Shown: piece after piece, positions 26,219-33,801 of the stretch
How the letters are laid out: every line of letters starts with the position of its first letter
Numbering within the stretch: the first letter of the stretch is position 1
Origin: Flavobacteriales bacterium
Lineage (GTDB): Bacteria > Bacteroidota > Bacteroidia > Flavobacteriales_F > PHOS-HE28
Direction of reading: 5' to 3'
NCBI GenBank assembly: GCA_016719225.1
Contig: JADKAN010000005.1
Coordinates: forward strand, 248,001-312,000
DNA: 64,000 nucleotides
The notes under the pieces: generated by a model
Told to the model about the DNA's origin: nothing
Databases searched by the model: none
The model's input: only the letters and a program-made list of their open reading frames with translations
Made by a program: the position numbers and the translations under genes

Positions 26219-27823
26219 GTGTCCCATTTGCTAAAATACATCCTCATCCTCGCGGGCCTGCTCGGCGCGGCGAATGCTTTTGCGCAAGCGACCCAAGGGA
26301 ACAGCATCGTTGCCGATACCGTGATGAGCGCGGCCGCTTCAGTCCCCGTTGAACCCGTTGCGCATGTGCCCACCTGCTTAGAGAAGCTCACAGCGGACCC
26401 GTACACGTTGATAGTCGCGGCTATTGTGTTGCTGTTGTTCTTCCTGTTCATCTGGTTCCGCCGCTTGGCGAAGCACCTCACCGAGCAGCTTTCCGATCCC
26501 GGCATTTCCGCAGGCACCCGCTTCGACCTTGAGCAAGCGCGCTCCACAGCTATCGCTTCCCAACAGGCTGCGAAGTTCTTCGGCTGGTTGTTGTTCTGCG
26601 GCTACGCGGTATATGTGGCCGTGGCGGGCAGCGAGATGCAGGGCTATGTGATGCAGTGGCTTAACCTTTCCGTGCGCTGGATCCACGTCATCGCCGGCAT
26701 CATGTGGATCGGCGCTTCCTTCTACTTCATCTTTTTGGAGAACAACCTCAATCGCACCGAAGGCCTGCGCGATGAACTGGCCGGGAATCTCTGGGCCATC
26801 CACGGCGGCGGCTTCTACTACGTGGAGAAATACCAAGTGGCGCCGAAGGTGATCCCCAAGCACCTGCACTGGTTCAAGTACGAGGCCTACTTCACCTGGC
26901 TCAGCGGTTTCTCGCTGCTCTTCATCGTCTACTACGCCGATGCGAAAGCCTTCATGATCGACCCGTCCGTGGCGGCGCTCAGCCCGGCGGAAGCGATCGG
27001 CATCGGCATCGCATCCATGGTCCTCGGCTGGGCGATCTATGACCTGATGAGCAAGTCCAAGCTCGTGCTGCGGCAGGACCTCTTCGCGCTCGTTGGCATC
27101 CTCGTGCTGGGTGCGCTCACCTATGTGCTTACCCACCTGCTCAGCGGTCGCGCGGCCTACATCCACGTCGGTGCGTTGCTCGGAACGATCATGGTGGGCA
27201 ACGTCTTCTTCACCATCATCCCCAGCCAGAAAGCCTTGGTGCGCGCCGCGAAAACGGGCCAGCCGCTGGATGCATCACTCGGCAAAAAGGCCGGACAGCG
27301 CAGCTTGCACAACAACTACATCACGCTGCCGGTGGTCTTCATCATGCTCAGCAACCACTTCCCGAGCACCTTCGGGCACAGCGGCAACTGGCTCATCCTG
27401 ATGGTGATCACCGTGGCCAGCATGGGCATCAAGCACTACTGGAACCTGCTGGACCGTGGCGTGAAGCGCACCTGGGTGCTGGTAGCGAGCATCGGTGCGC
27501 TGGTAGTGCTCAGTGCCGCGATCTCGCCCGCCATGGAAGACACGGTGGATGCCGCCATCCCCGCCAGCTTCGCGGATGCCGATGCCATTATCCAACGCCG
27601 TTGCGTGCAATGCCACAGCGCCAATCCCACCGACGACGTGAACCATGTGGCCCCCAACGGGGTCATGTATGACACACCGCAGCAGATCCAAGCCATGGCC
27701 CCGAAGATCATGGAACGCGCCGTGCGCACCCACACCATGCCCCAAGGCAACAAGACCGGCATGACGGATGAAGAACGGACGGTGTTGAAACGATGGATCC
27801 TGCAGGGCGCTCAAATACAATGA
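26219..27823 (+). CDS. puuD: Urate oxidase, membrane PuuD type (urate hydroxylase with cytochrome c domain)
   Basis: The protein is ~534 residues. After a signal-like segment (LLKYILILAGLLGAANAFAQ) there are about eight membrane helices, with SVRWIHVIAGIMWIGASFYF typical of the PuuD N-terminal urate-oxidase domain. The C-terminal ~90 residues form a cytochrome c domain with the haem motif CVQCH and a distal Met (HTMPQGNKTGM). PuuD oxidises urate to 5-hydroxyisourate and passes electrons to the respiratory chain instead of making H2O2. No soluble uricase is present in the window, which fits. The start is uncertain: GTG 26219 or TTG 26228. It begins the ureide gene series. Confidence 0.92.
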   Translation: MSHLLKYILILAGLLGAANAFAQATQGNSIVADTVMSAAASVPVEPVAHVPTCLEKLTADPYTLIVAAIVLLLFFLFIWFRRLAKHLTEQLSDPGISAGTRFDLEQARSTAIASQQAAKFFGWLLFCGYAVYVAVAGSEMQGYVMQWLNLSVRWIHVIAGIMWIGASFYFIFLENNLNRTEGLRDELAGNLWAIHGGGFYYVEKYQVAPKVIPKHLHWFKYEAYFTWLSGFSLLFIVYYADAKAFMIDPSVAALSPAEAIGIGIASMVLGWAIYDLMSKSKLVLRQDLFALVGILVLGALTYVLTHLLSGRAAYIHVGALLGTIMVGNVFFTIIPSQKALVRAAKTGQPLDASLGKKAGQRSLHNNYITLPVVFIMLSNHFPSTFGHSGNWLILMVITVASMGIKHYWNLLDRGVKRTWVLVASIGALVVLSAAISPAMEDTVDAAIPASFADADAIIQRRCVQCHSANPTDDVNHVAPNGVMYDTPQQIQAMAPKIMERAVRTHTMPQGNKTGMTDEERTVLKRWILQGAQIQ

Positions 27824-27942
27824 ACCGCAACGACGCCACGACGCAAAGGGAACGCCACGAAATGCGAATGCGTTGGATCAAACTCACTCAGATCGTTGGA
27901 ATTGGCGTTGCGACTTCGTTGCGCCGTTGCGTCGTTGCGGTT
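27823..27942. repeat. Long inverted repeat in the puuD-allB spacer
   Basis: The left arm 27823-27861 starts AACCGCAACGACGCCACGAC; the right arm 27902-27942 ends GCGTCGTTGCGGTT. The reverse complement of the right arm (AACCGCAACGACGCAACGGC...) matches the left over ~40 bases with a few mismatches and small gaps. The ~40-base centre is unpaired. It starts within the puuD stop codon and ends 10 bases before the allB ATG. Internally each arm is a degenerate array of the unit ACGAC/GCAAC. Confidence 0.8.
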
Positions 27943-27952
27943 AACTTTCAGG

Positions 27953-29284
27953 ATGGTTACTTCCGCACTGCATAGCACCCGCGTCATTACCCCTAGCGGT
28001 ATGAACGAGGCCACGCTCGTACTAGCCGATGGCAAGATCAAAGAAGTCCTCCTCGGAAAGGTCCAGCGTGAGGATATACCCTTCGAGAGCGTCGGCGACA
28101 AAGTGATCATGCCCGGCGTGATCGACGCGCACGTCCACATCAACGAGCCGGGCCGCACCGAGTGGGAAGGCTTCGAGACCGCCACGAAAGCCGCTGCAGC
28201 CGGAGGCATCACCACGCTGATCGAGATGCCGCTGAACGCGAGCCCCGTCACCACCACGGCAGCTGCGCTGAAGTTGAAGCTGGAAGCCGCCAAGGGAAAG
28301 CTGCACGTCAACTGCGGCTTCTACGGCGGTGTGATCCCGAGCAACATCAACGCCCTCGACGAACTACTCAACGCGGGCGTCTTCGGAATCAAGGCCTTCC
28401 TCACGCACTCCGGCATCGACGAGTTCCCGAATGTCACCGAGGCGGATCTGCGAAAGGCGTTGCCGATCCTGAAAAAACACGATGCCAAGTTGTTAGTGCA
28501 TTGTGAATTGGTAAGCGGCGTAGGGGTGGACCATGGTCCGCCCAAGTCCTACGCCGCGTATTTGGCGTCCCGCCCATCCATATGGGAAACCGACGCCGTC
28601 GCCCTCATGATCCGCCTAAGCGAAGAGTTCGATGTCCACATTCACATCGTACACGTATCCGCTGCGGAAGCGTTGCCGTCCATCCGCGATGCCAAAAAAC
28701 GCGGACTACGCATCACCGCCGAGACCTGCCCGCATTACCTCGTCTTCTGCGCGGAAGACATTCTCGATGGGGCCACGGAATACAAGTGCGCACCACCGAT
28801 CCGCGAACGCGCCAACAACGAGCTGCTCTGGGAAGCACTTAAGGACGGCACGCTCGACTTCGTGGCCTCAGACCACAGCCCTGCACCGCCGGACATGAAG
28901 GAGCAGGCATCCGGCAATTTCATGAAGGCATGGGGCGGTATCGCGGGTTTGCAGTTCGTTTTGCCTGCGTTCTGGACGGGAGCGAAAGAGCGCGGCTTTT
29001 CCTTGGAAGAGGTTGCGCGACTACTGTGTGAGCACCCGGCGGATTTCCTTGGGCTGAAGAAGAAAGGCCGCATCGCTCCTGGCTGCGATGCAGACCTAGT
29101 GATCTGGGATCCGGAGGCGAGCTTTGTGGTGAAGAAATCGCATATTCACCATCGGCATAAGATCACGCCGTATGTTGGGCGGACTTTGTTTGGGGTGGCG
29201 GAGCGGACTGTCGTGGGAGGGGAGAATGTCGGTGATGATGGGAGCTTCACAACAGTACGTTTTCCTACATTGTTGCAGCGATGA
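27953..29284 (+). CDS. allB: Allantoinase
   Basis: Cyclic amidohydrolase that opens allantoin to allantoate; 443 residues. Metal ligands: DAHVHINEPGRTEWEGFE, the carboxylated-lysine site in FGIKAFLTHSG, LVHCELV, IHIVHVSAAEALP, and the Asp in ASDHSPAPPDMK. The motifs resemble allantoinase more than dihydroorotase (GGITTLIEMPLNASP), and the neighbours confirm it. I chose the ATG at 27953 just after the inverted repeat; upstream residues in the same frame are translated repeat. Its stop overlaps the next gene as ATGA. Confidence 0.95.
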   Translation: MVTSALHSTRVITPSGMNEATLVLADGKIKEVLLGKVQREDIPFESVGDKVIMPGVIDAHVHINEPGRTEWEGFETATKAAAAGGITTLIEMPLNASPVTTTAAALKLKLEAAKGKLHVNCGFYGGVIPSNINALDELLNAGVFGIKAFLTHSGIDEFPNVTEADLRKALPILKKHDAKLLVHCELVSGVGVDHGPPKSYAAYLASRPSIWETDAVALMIRLSEEFDVHIHIVHVSAAEALPSIRDAKKRGLRITAETCPHYLVFCAEDILDGATEYKCAPPIRERANNELLWEALKDGTLDFVASDHSPAPPDMKEQASGNFMKAWGGIAGLQFVLPAFWTGAKERGFSLEEVARLLCEHPADFLGLKKKGRIAPGCDADLVIWDPEASFVVKKSHIHHRHKITPYVGRTLFGVAERTVVGGENVGDDGSFTTVRFPTLLQR

Positions 29285-29703
29285 TAGGTCGTTGGCGCGG
29301 TAGTTATAGGTACGATAGTGTTCGGGTCCAAGACCTGATTGGTCATGCTCAAACGTTTTTCGAATTGAACATTGACACCTTCAACGGTCAACAGTTTCAA
29401 GGCACAGTAAAGGAGGATATGGGAACTGGTGGTATGTCAGCTGTAGGAGAGATTGAGGGGACGCTTAAAGCTGGACGGTTGCATTTTGTGAAGAGGATGC
29501 CTCTGCATGAGATGATGTTCAATGATGGATCAAGGAAGACTTCGCAAATGCAACATGCGGAGATCTTCTATGACGGAAGACTTTCTCTGGATGGCGCTAG
29601 TGCAGAAGGAACTTGGAAGATTCGAGAACGATTCAGGATGGTAGGATGGAAACCAATGGTTTTCCGAACCCACTCTGGAAAGTGGATGATGAAAACAGAG
29701 TAG
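29281..29703 (+). CDS. Small hypothetical protein inserted between allB and alc
   Basis: The protein is 140 residues with no recognised family and no signal peptide or membrane segment. It is rich in Met, Phe and Gly with alternating polar and hydrophobic residues (FELNIDTFNGQQFQGTVKED, GEIEGTLKAGRLHFVKRM, GTWKIRERFRM), suggesting a small lipocalin-like beta barrel. The ATG overlaps the allB stop by 4 bases and its stop is 2 bases before alc, so it is translationally coupled. Its base composition is clearly lower in GC than the flanking genes, which suggests recent acquisition. Confidence 0.75.
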   Translation: MIGRWRGSYRYDSVRVQDLIGHAQTFFELNIDTFNGQQFQGTVKEDMGTGGMSAVGEIEGTLKAGRLHFVKRMPLHEMMFNDGSRKTSQMQHAEIFYDGRLSLDGASAEGTWKIRERFRMVGWKPMVFRTHSGKWMMKTE

Positions 29704-29705
29704 AA

Positions 29706-30719
29706 ATGACGAAAGACGAACTAGCCCCCGCCTTCACCCATCTCATCAACCTCGCTGCCGAGCGCTTCGGGGCCAAGGTGCTGTGGTGTACCGATGATTT
29801 CTTCGCCGAGAAGGAGAACCTGATCAAGCCGGAGAAGGCCATCTTCATCCCGGAGAAATTCACCGAGCGCGGCAAGTGGATGGACGGCTGGGAAAGCCGC
29901 CGCAAGCGCACGGAAGGGCACGACATCGCCGTCATACAACTTGGCGCTGCGGGCACGATCAAGGGCTTCGATGTGGACACGTCCCACTTTCTTGGTAACC
30001 AGCCGGAGTACTGCACCATCGAGGCGTGCTACGCACCGGATGGCGACTGGGAAAATGCGGCGTGGGTCGAAGTGCTTGGCAAGACCATGCTCAACCCCGG
30101 GAGCCAGCATCTGGTGGAGTCGAGCGTGGGTGCAAAGGCGCGAGATCTCGCGCCCCTGTTCACCCACGTAAAGCTCCATATCCATCCCGACGGAGGAGTA
30201 GCAAGGCTCCGCGTCTACGGCGAAGTACAGCGCGACTGGTCGGATGTACGGACGATGCATGCATCGTCCATACACGACCTTGCATCGGCCCAGAACGGCG
30301 CCCTCGCCATCCAATGCAACGACATGTTCTTCAGCCACATGAACAACCTGATCATGCCCGGCCGCGGTGTGAACATGGGCGACGGCTGGGAGACCAAGCG
30401 CAACCGCACGCCCAACAACCACGACTGGGTGATCGTCCGGCTTGCGCACAAGGGCATCCTGAAGAAAGCGATGATCGACACCGCGCACTTCAAAGGGAAC
30501 TACCCGGAAAGCTTCACGCTGGAAGGCTGCATGAGCGATAGCGATGACCTTTCCAACGCCAAGTGGAGCACCCTGATCGAGCGTGCAAAGCTGCAGGCTC
30601 ACCACGAGCACGCGTACGAAAAGGAGCTGGTTTGCAAGGAACCCGTGTCGCACGTACGTTTGAATATCTTTCCCGACGGTGGCGTGAGCAGGATGCGGCT
30701 GTGGGGGACCATCGTTTGA
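29706..30719 (+). CDS. alc: Allantoicase
   Basis: Allantoate amidinohydrolase giving ureidoglycolate and urea; 337 residues, normal length. It contains the family's duplicated jelly-roll domain: repeat 1 with HVKLHIHPDGGVARLRVYGE, repeat 2 with HVRLNIFPDGGVSRMRLWG, plus GRGVNMGDGWETKRNRTP. Two segments look like in-frame palindrome insertions: residues 143-150 (AKARDLAP, bases 30137-30154) and 180-190 (DVRTMHASSIH, bases 30245-30274). Both sit in loops at domain edges, so activity is probably kept. The start is the ATG at 29706; upstream in-frame codons belong to the preceding gene's region. Confidence 0.95.
   Translation: MTKDELAPAFTHLINLAAERFGAKVLWCTDDFFAEKENLIKPEKAIFIPEKFTERGKWMDGWESRRKRTEGHDIAVIQLGAAGTIKGFDVDTSHFLGNQPEYCTIEACYAPDGDWENAAWVEVLGKTMLNPGSQHLVESSVGAKARDLAPLFTHVKLHIHPDGGVARLRVYGEVQRDWSDVRTMHASSIHDLASAQNGALAIQCNDMFFSHMNNLIMPGRGVNMGDGWETKRNRTPNNHDWVIVRLAHKGILKKAMIDTAHFKGNYPESFTLEGCMSDSDDLSNAKWSTLIERAKLQAHHEHAYEKELVCKEPVSHVRLNIFPDGGVSRMRLWGTIV
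30137..30154. repeat. REP-like palindrome copy A, inside alc
   Basis: The perfect 18-base palindrome GGCGCGAGATCTCGCGCC is read in frame as ARDLAP (alc residues 145-150). It is the shortest of the four copies. Confidence 0.85.
30245..30274. repeat. Second palindrome inside alc
   Basis: A 20-base perfect palindrome GGACGATGCATGCATCGTCC (30250-30269) is extended by TGTA/TACA across one mismatched pair to 30 bases. It codes for residues 180-190, in the linker between the two jelly-roll domains. Confidence 0.75.
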
Positions 30720-30734
30720 ATCGCACAATACTTT

Positions 30735-30800
30735 TACCGCTAAGACGCCAAGCCCGCCAATAACAGCATTCACGTTGTGAACTTCGTGTCCTTTGCGGTA
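30735..30800. repeat. Inverted repeat in the alc-uraD spacer
   Basis: TACCGCTAAGACGCCAAG (30735-30752) pairs with CTTCGTGTCCTTTGCGGTA (30782-30800) with one gap and few mismatches. The arms belong to the same ACCGC-(N)AAG-ACGC style as the puuD-allB repeat. The right arm ends 11 bases before the uraD ATG. Confidence 0.65.
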
Positions 30801-30811
30801 GTCCTTCAACA

Positions 30812-31315
30812 ATGAACATCGACCAATTGAACCGCCTCTCCGAAGCGGATGCAACTGCGGCTTTCGAGCAATGCTGTGGTTCCGCCGAATGGGTGGAGCG
30901 CATGGTGTATTCCCGCCCTTTCGAAAGTCTCGGCGAAGTGCTGGAGACCAGCGACACCATCTGGGAGGAATGCGACGTGGACGACTACGAAGAAGCTTTC
31001 AGCCACCACCCGAAGATCGGGGATGTGGAGAGCCTCGCGAAGAAGTACGCCAACACAAAGGCCTGGGCCTCGGGTGAGCAGAAGGGAATGGATGGCGCCG
31101 ACCGGGCCGTGATCGAAAAGCTCGCCGAGAGGAACAATGCCTACGAAGAGAAGTACGGATACATCTTCATCGTGAACGCCACGGGCAAGAGCGCGGTGGA
31201 AATGCTCGCATTGCTTGAAGCCCGCATGAAGAACGACCCCAAGGATGAGATCCTCATCGCGGCAGGGGAGCAGAACAAGATCACGAAGCTGCGGTTGAAG
31301 AAACTTCTGGCATGA
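30812..31315 (+). CDS. uraD: OHCU decarboxylase
   Basis: 2-oxo-4-hydroxy-4-carboxy-5-ureidoimidazoline decarboxylase, which yields (S)-allantoin; 167 residues, all helical. Motifs: MNIDQLNRLSEADATAAFEQ, CCGSAEWVERM, FSHHPKIGD with the catalytic histidine pair region, and NAYEEKYGYIFIVNATGKSA. It follows alc after an inverted-repeat spacer and precedes uraH, its upstream enzyme in the pathway. Confidence 0.96.
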   Translation: MNIDQLNRLSEADATAAFEQCCGSAEWVERMVYSRPFESLGEVLETSDTIWEECDVDDYEEAFSHHPKIGDVESLAKKYANTKAWASGEQKGMDGADRAVIEKLAERNNAYEEKYGYIFIVNATGKSAVEMLALLEARMKNDPKDEILIAAGEQNKITKLRLKKLLA

Positions 31316-31321
31316 ATTTAA

Positions 31322-31414
31322 ACCACAGAGGCACAGAGACACGGAGAATGCGAATGGACAGCCTGCCCTGCGCATCCAGCTATGGATTTCTCGGTGTCTC
31401 GGTGTCTCTGTGGT
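31322..31414. repeat. Inverted repeat in the uraD-uraH spacer
   Basis: Arms 31322-31348 (starting ACCACAGAGGCACAGAGACA) and 31388-31414 (ending TCTCTGTGGT) are complementary over 27 bases with 3 mismatches around a 39-base centre. The right arm ends 14 bases before the uraH ATG; a T-run (31422-31428) follows, so it might also end transcription. Confidence 0.8.
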
Positions 31415-31428
31415 AAACCTGTTTTTTT

Positions 31429-31770
31429 ATGAGCACCATCTCCACACACGTCCTCGATACTGCTCGTGGTATGCCAGCCCGCGGGATCCGCATCACATTA
31501 CAGTGCTTCGTAGGTCCGGATAAATGGGAGGACATCGCCATGGGCAGCACCAACGCGGATGGGCGAGTACCGGACTTCTTATCCAAGGACACCAAGCTCG
31601 TCGAAGGCCAGTACCGCATGCGCTTCGATGTCTCGGCCTACTTCAGCGAGCACAAAACGAAGAGCTTCTACCCCTACATCGAGGTGGTGTTCGAACTCGA
31701 TGCCGATGGGCACTACCATGTGCCGCTGCTGTTGAGCCCGTGGGGGTATTCGACGTATCGGGGGAGTTGA
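31429..31770 (+). CDS. uraH: 5-hydroxyisourate hydrolase (transthyretin-like)
   Basis: This 113-residue transthyretin-related enzyme hydrolyses 5-hydroxyisourate to OHCU. Signature elements are present: STHVLDTARGMPARGI at the N-terminus with its catalytic His, the region around FYPYIEVVF, HYHVPLLLSPWGYSTYRGS with the His and the diagnostic C-terminal YRGS. It acts between PuuD and UraD. There is no signal peptide, so it is cytoplasmic. Its stop is followed directly by the left arm of the repeat that encloses the next gene. Confidence 0.97.
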   Translation: MSTISTHVLDTARGMPARGIRITLQCFVGPDKWEDIAMGSTNADGRVPDFLSKDTKLVEGQYRMRFDVSAYFSEHKTKSFYPYIEVVFELDADGHYHVPLLLSPWGYSTYRGS

Positions 31771-31812
31771 GAATATTGAACGTCGAATGGAAAATAACGA
31801 ACATCGAAGTGG
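31771..31812. repeat. Left arm of the inverted repeat enclosing the four-helix-bundle gene
   Basis: It begins GAATATTGAACGTCGAATGG and continues with degenerate GAACATCGAA units. The reverse complement of 32325-32356 begins GAATATCGAACATTGAATG, a close match. The arm starts one base after the uraH stop and contains the ATG of the enclosed gene. Confidence 0.75.
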
Positions 31813-32200
31813 AATGCCGAACGCAGGTCCAAGTAGGAAATTCGACTTGGAGGATCGATTGGTCGATTTTTCGGTCTTGATGTTGAAGGTGGCTGATGCT
31901 CTTCCAAAAACCTATGCAGGCCAGCATCTTTCTGGTCAACTTGTTCGCTCCGGTACTTCACCCGCGTTGAACTACGGCGAAGCTCAAAGCGGGGAGTCAA
32001 GAAGGGACTTTATCCACAAGGTTAAGATCTGCCTAAAGGAATTGCGCGAGAGTAGGGTTTGCATGAAGATCATTGATCGCTCCGGTTTGCTGAAAGACCA
32101 TGAGTTCGTATTGCAAGGCATCGCTGAATGCAACGAACTCATCGCCATTTTTGTAAAGAGCGTTCAGACAGCGGAAGCCAACCTTAGAGCGTCCAAATGA
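31787..32200 (+). CDS. Four-helix-bundle protein (S23 / 23S rRNA intervening-sequence family)
   Basis: The protein is 137 residues. From residue ~18 it has FDLEDRLVDFSVLMLKVADA, then LPKTYAGQHLSGQLVRSGTSPALNYGEAQSGES in pieces typical of the four-helix-bundle family first known from 23S rRNA intervening sequences and related to the Avd protein of diversity-generating retroelements. Those relatives bind nucleic acid; the role of free-standing copies is unknown. The first residues, MENNEHRS, are translated from the left repeat arm; a second ATG at 31814 (MPNAGPSRKF) would avoid this. The gene sits in the loop of a long inverted repeat and has no metabolic link to the purine genes. Confidence 0.9.
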   Translation: MENNEHRSGMPNAGPSRKFDLEDRLVDFSVLMLKVADALPKTYAGQHLSGQLVRSGTSPALNYGEAQSGESRRDFIHKVKICLKELRESRVCMKIIDRSGLLKDHEFVLQGIAECNELIAIFVKSVQTAEANLRASK

Positions 32201-32210
32201 TTTTCAGCTG

Positions 32211-32356
32211 GCACAGTACACTTTCTTGCCGGAGAACGGCATACACTTCAGTATTCGACTTCAACATTCAACGTTCGATCTTGCACAGTACACTTTGTTG
32301 TCGCAGGACGTCATGCACTTCAGCATTCAACATTCAGCATTCAATGTTCGATATTC
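32211..32356. repeat. Tandem 72-base repeat forming the right arm behind the four-helix-bundle gene
   Basis: Two units start GCACAGTACACTTT at 32211 and 32283 (period 72) and run through CACTTCAG-ATTC into ATTCAAC/ATTCAATGTTCGAT. They share most positions, with scattered changes. The end of unit 2 (32325-32356) is the reverse complement of the left arm at 31771. The repeat ends 7 bases before the next ATG. Confidence 0.8.
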
Positions 32357-32363
32357 CTCTAAG

Positions 32364-33794
32364 ATGAACACCAGCATCAAGACCAAGGACAAGTCCCGCA
32401 TCCTCGCCACCCTCGGCAAGGCCAACAAGGCGTTCCAGGTCATCTATCCCGGCGACCGGCCCGACCGCCAGCCCGTGCATACCGTGTACGGTGGCGCCGA
32501 CCTCTTCACTGCGGAGACCGCGCAGAAGATGGCCAATGCCGCGCTGAAGACGTTAACGGAGAACGCCGCCGATTTCACCGAGTTCGCTCGTGCCTTGGAA
32601 CTGCCCGGCTACGATAAGCTACCGAAGAAAGCGGCCGACATCGCCAAACTCGTGAAGCGTTTCGATAAACTCACGCCCGCCAAGCGCAAAGAAGAGACCG
32701 GCTGGCTCGCATACGCCACCTACAACAAGGTGATCCACAAGCTGCGCACCGAAGCGCTGGAGGATTTCCGCATCGACTTCGAGGACGGCTTCGGCAACCG
32801 CAGCTGGGAAGAGGAGGACGCCACCGCCGAAAAGGCCGCGCTGGAAGTGGCCAAGGGCATGAAGGCGAAGTCGCTGCCGCCCTTCATCGGCATCCGCATC
32901 AAGCCCTTCACCGAGGACCTGAAGGAACGCGGCGCGCGCACGCTGGACATCTTCCTCACCACGCTCGCCAGCAAGACCAACGGCAAGCTGCCCGACAATT
33001 TCGTTGTGATGCTGCCCAAGGTTTCCATCCCCGAGCAGGTCACCGCGCTGGTGCAGCTCTTCGAAGCGATCGAGGCCAGCACCAAGATCGCCAAGGGCGC
33101 GCTGAAAATGGAGATGATGGTGGAGACCACGCAGTCCGTGATCGCCGCTGACGGCACCAATCCGCTGCGCAAATACGTGCTCGCCAGCAAGGGCCGCATG
33201 ATCGCCACGGCCTTCGGCACCTACGACTACACGGCCGCCAACAACATCACCGCGAAGTACCAGGACATGGGCCACGCCGTGTGCGATTTCGCGCACATGA
33301 TGATGAAGGTCGCGCTCGGCGCCACCGGCATCTGGCTCAGCGATGGCGCCACCAACGTGATGCCCATCGGTCCGCATCGCGGCAAGAACCACACACCAAA
33401 ACAACGCGCCGAGAACAAGGCCGTGGTCCACCGCAACTGGAAGAAGGCCTACGACCACACGCGCCACTCGCTCTGGAAAGGCCTCTACCAAGGCTGGGAC
33501 CTCAACCCCGCGCAATTCCCCATGCGCTACGCCGCCGTCTACAGCTTCTTCCTGGAGAGCTACGACGATGCCGCCGCGCGCCTCAAAGCCTTCGTGGAAC
33601 GCGCCGCCCGCGCCACGCTCACCAGCGATGTCTTCGACGATGCCGCGACCGGTCAGGGCCTGCTCAACTACTTCCTGCGCGGGCTGAACTGCGGTGCGAT
33701 CAGCGAGGAGGAGGCGCTGGCCACGGGGCTGTCGTTGGCGGAGATCCGGACGCGGTCTTTCTTGAAGATCTTGGAGGGACGGAGAGGGCGTTGA
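32364..33794 (+). CDS. HpcH/HpaI aldolase / malate-synthase-like TIM barrel (DUF6986-like)
   Basis: The protein is 476 residues. After an N-terminal helical part, the barrel has RIDFEDGFGNRS, PFIGIRIKPF, LKMEMMVETTQSVI (likely metal-binding Glu), MIATAFGTYDYTAANNI (likely metal Asp) and GIWLSDGATNVMPIGPHRG. This pattern belongs to the citrate-lyase-beta/malate-synthase superfamily and, from memory, to DUF6986. The enzyme activity is not established. The ureide pathway ends in ureidoglycolate, a glyoxylate source, so I infer a carbon-carbon lyase or synthase acting on glyoxylate or a related oxoacid. The ATG at 32364 follows the repeat; the frame upstream is translated repeat. Confidence 0.85.
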   Translation: MNTSIKTKDKSRILATLGKANKAFQVIYPGDRPDRQPVHTVYGGADLFTAETAQKMANAALKTLTENAADFTEFARALELPGYDKLPKKAADIAKLVKRFDKLTPAKRKEETGWLAYATYNKVIHKLRTEALEDFRIDFEDGFGNRSWEEEDATAEKAALEVAKGMKAKSLPPFIGIRIKPFTEDLKERGARTLDIFLTTLASKTNGKLPDNFVVMLPKVSIPEQVTALVQLFEAIEASTKIAKGALKMEMMVETTQSVIAADGTNPLRKYVLASKGRMIATAFGTYDYTAANNITAKYQDMGHAVCDFAHMMMKVALGATGIWLSDGATNVMPIGPHRGKNHTPKQRAENKAVVHRNWKKAYDHTRHSLWKGLYQGWDLNPAQFPMRYAAVYSFFLESYDDAAARLKAFVERAARATLTSDVFDDAATGQGLLNYFLRGLNCGAISEEEALATGLSLAEIRTRSFLKILEGRRGR

Positions 33795-33801
33795 TCTTTT
33801 T

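Noticed and set aside
31322..31428. Plain rho-independent terminator between uraD and uraH
   Set aside because: The arms are separated by 39 bases and contain mismatches; the T-run lies directly at the next start codon. Termination remains possible, but repeat is the better description.
32211..32356. CRISPR array
   Set aside because: Two adjacent 72-base units without unique spacers and no cas genes in the window.
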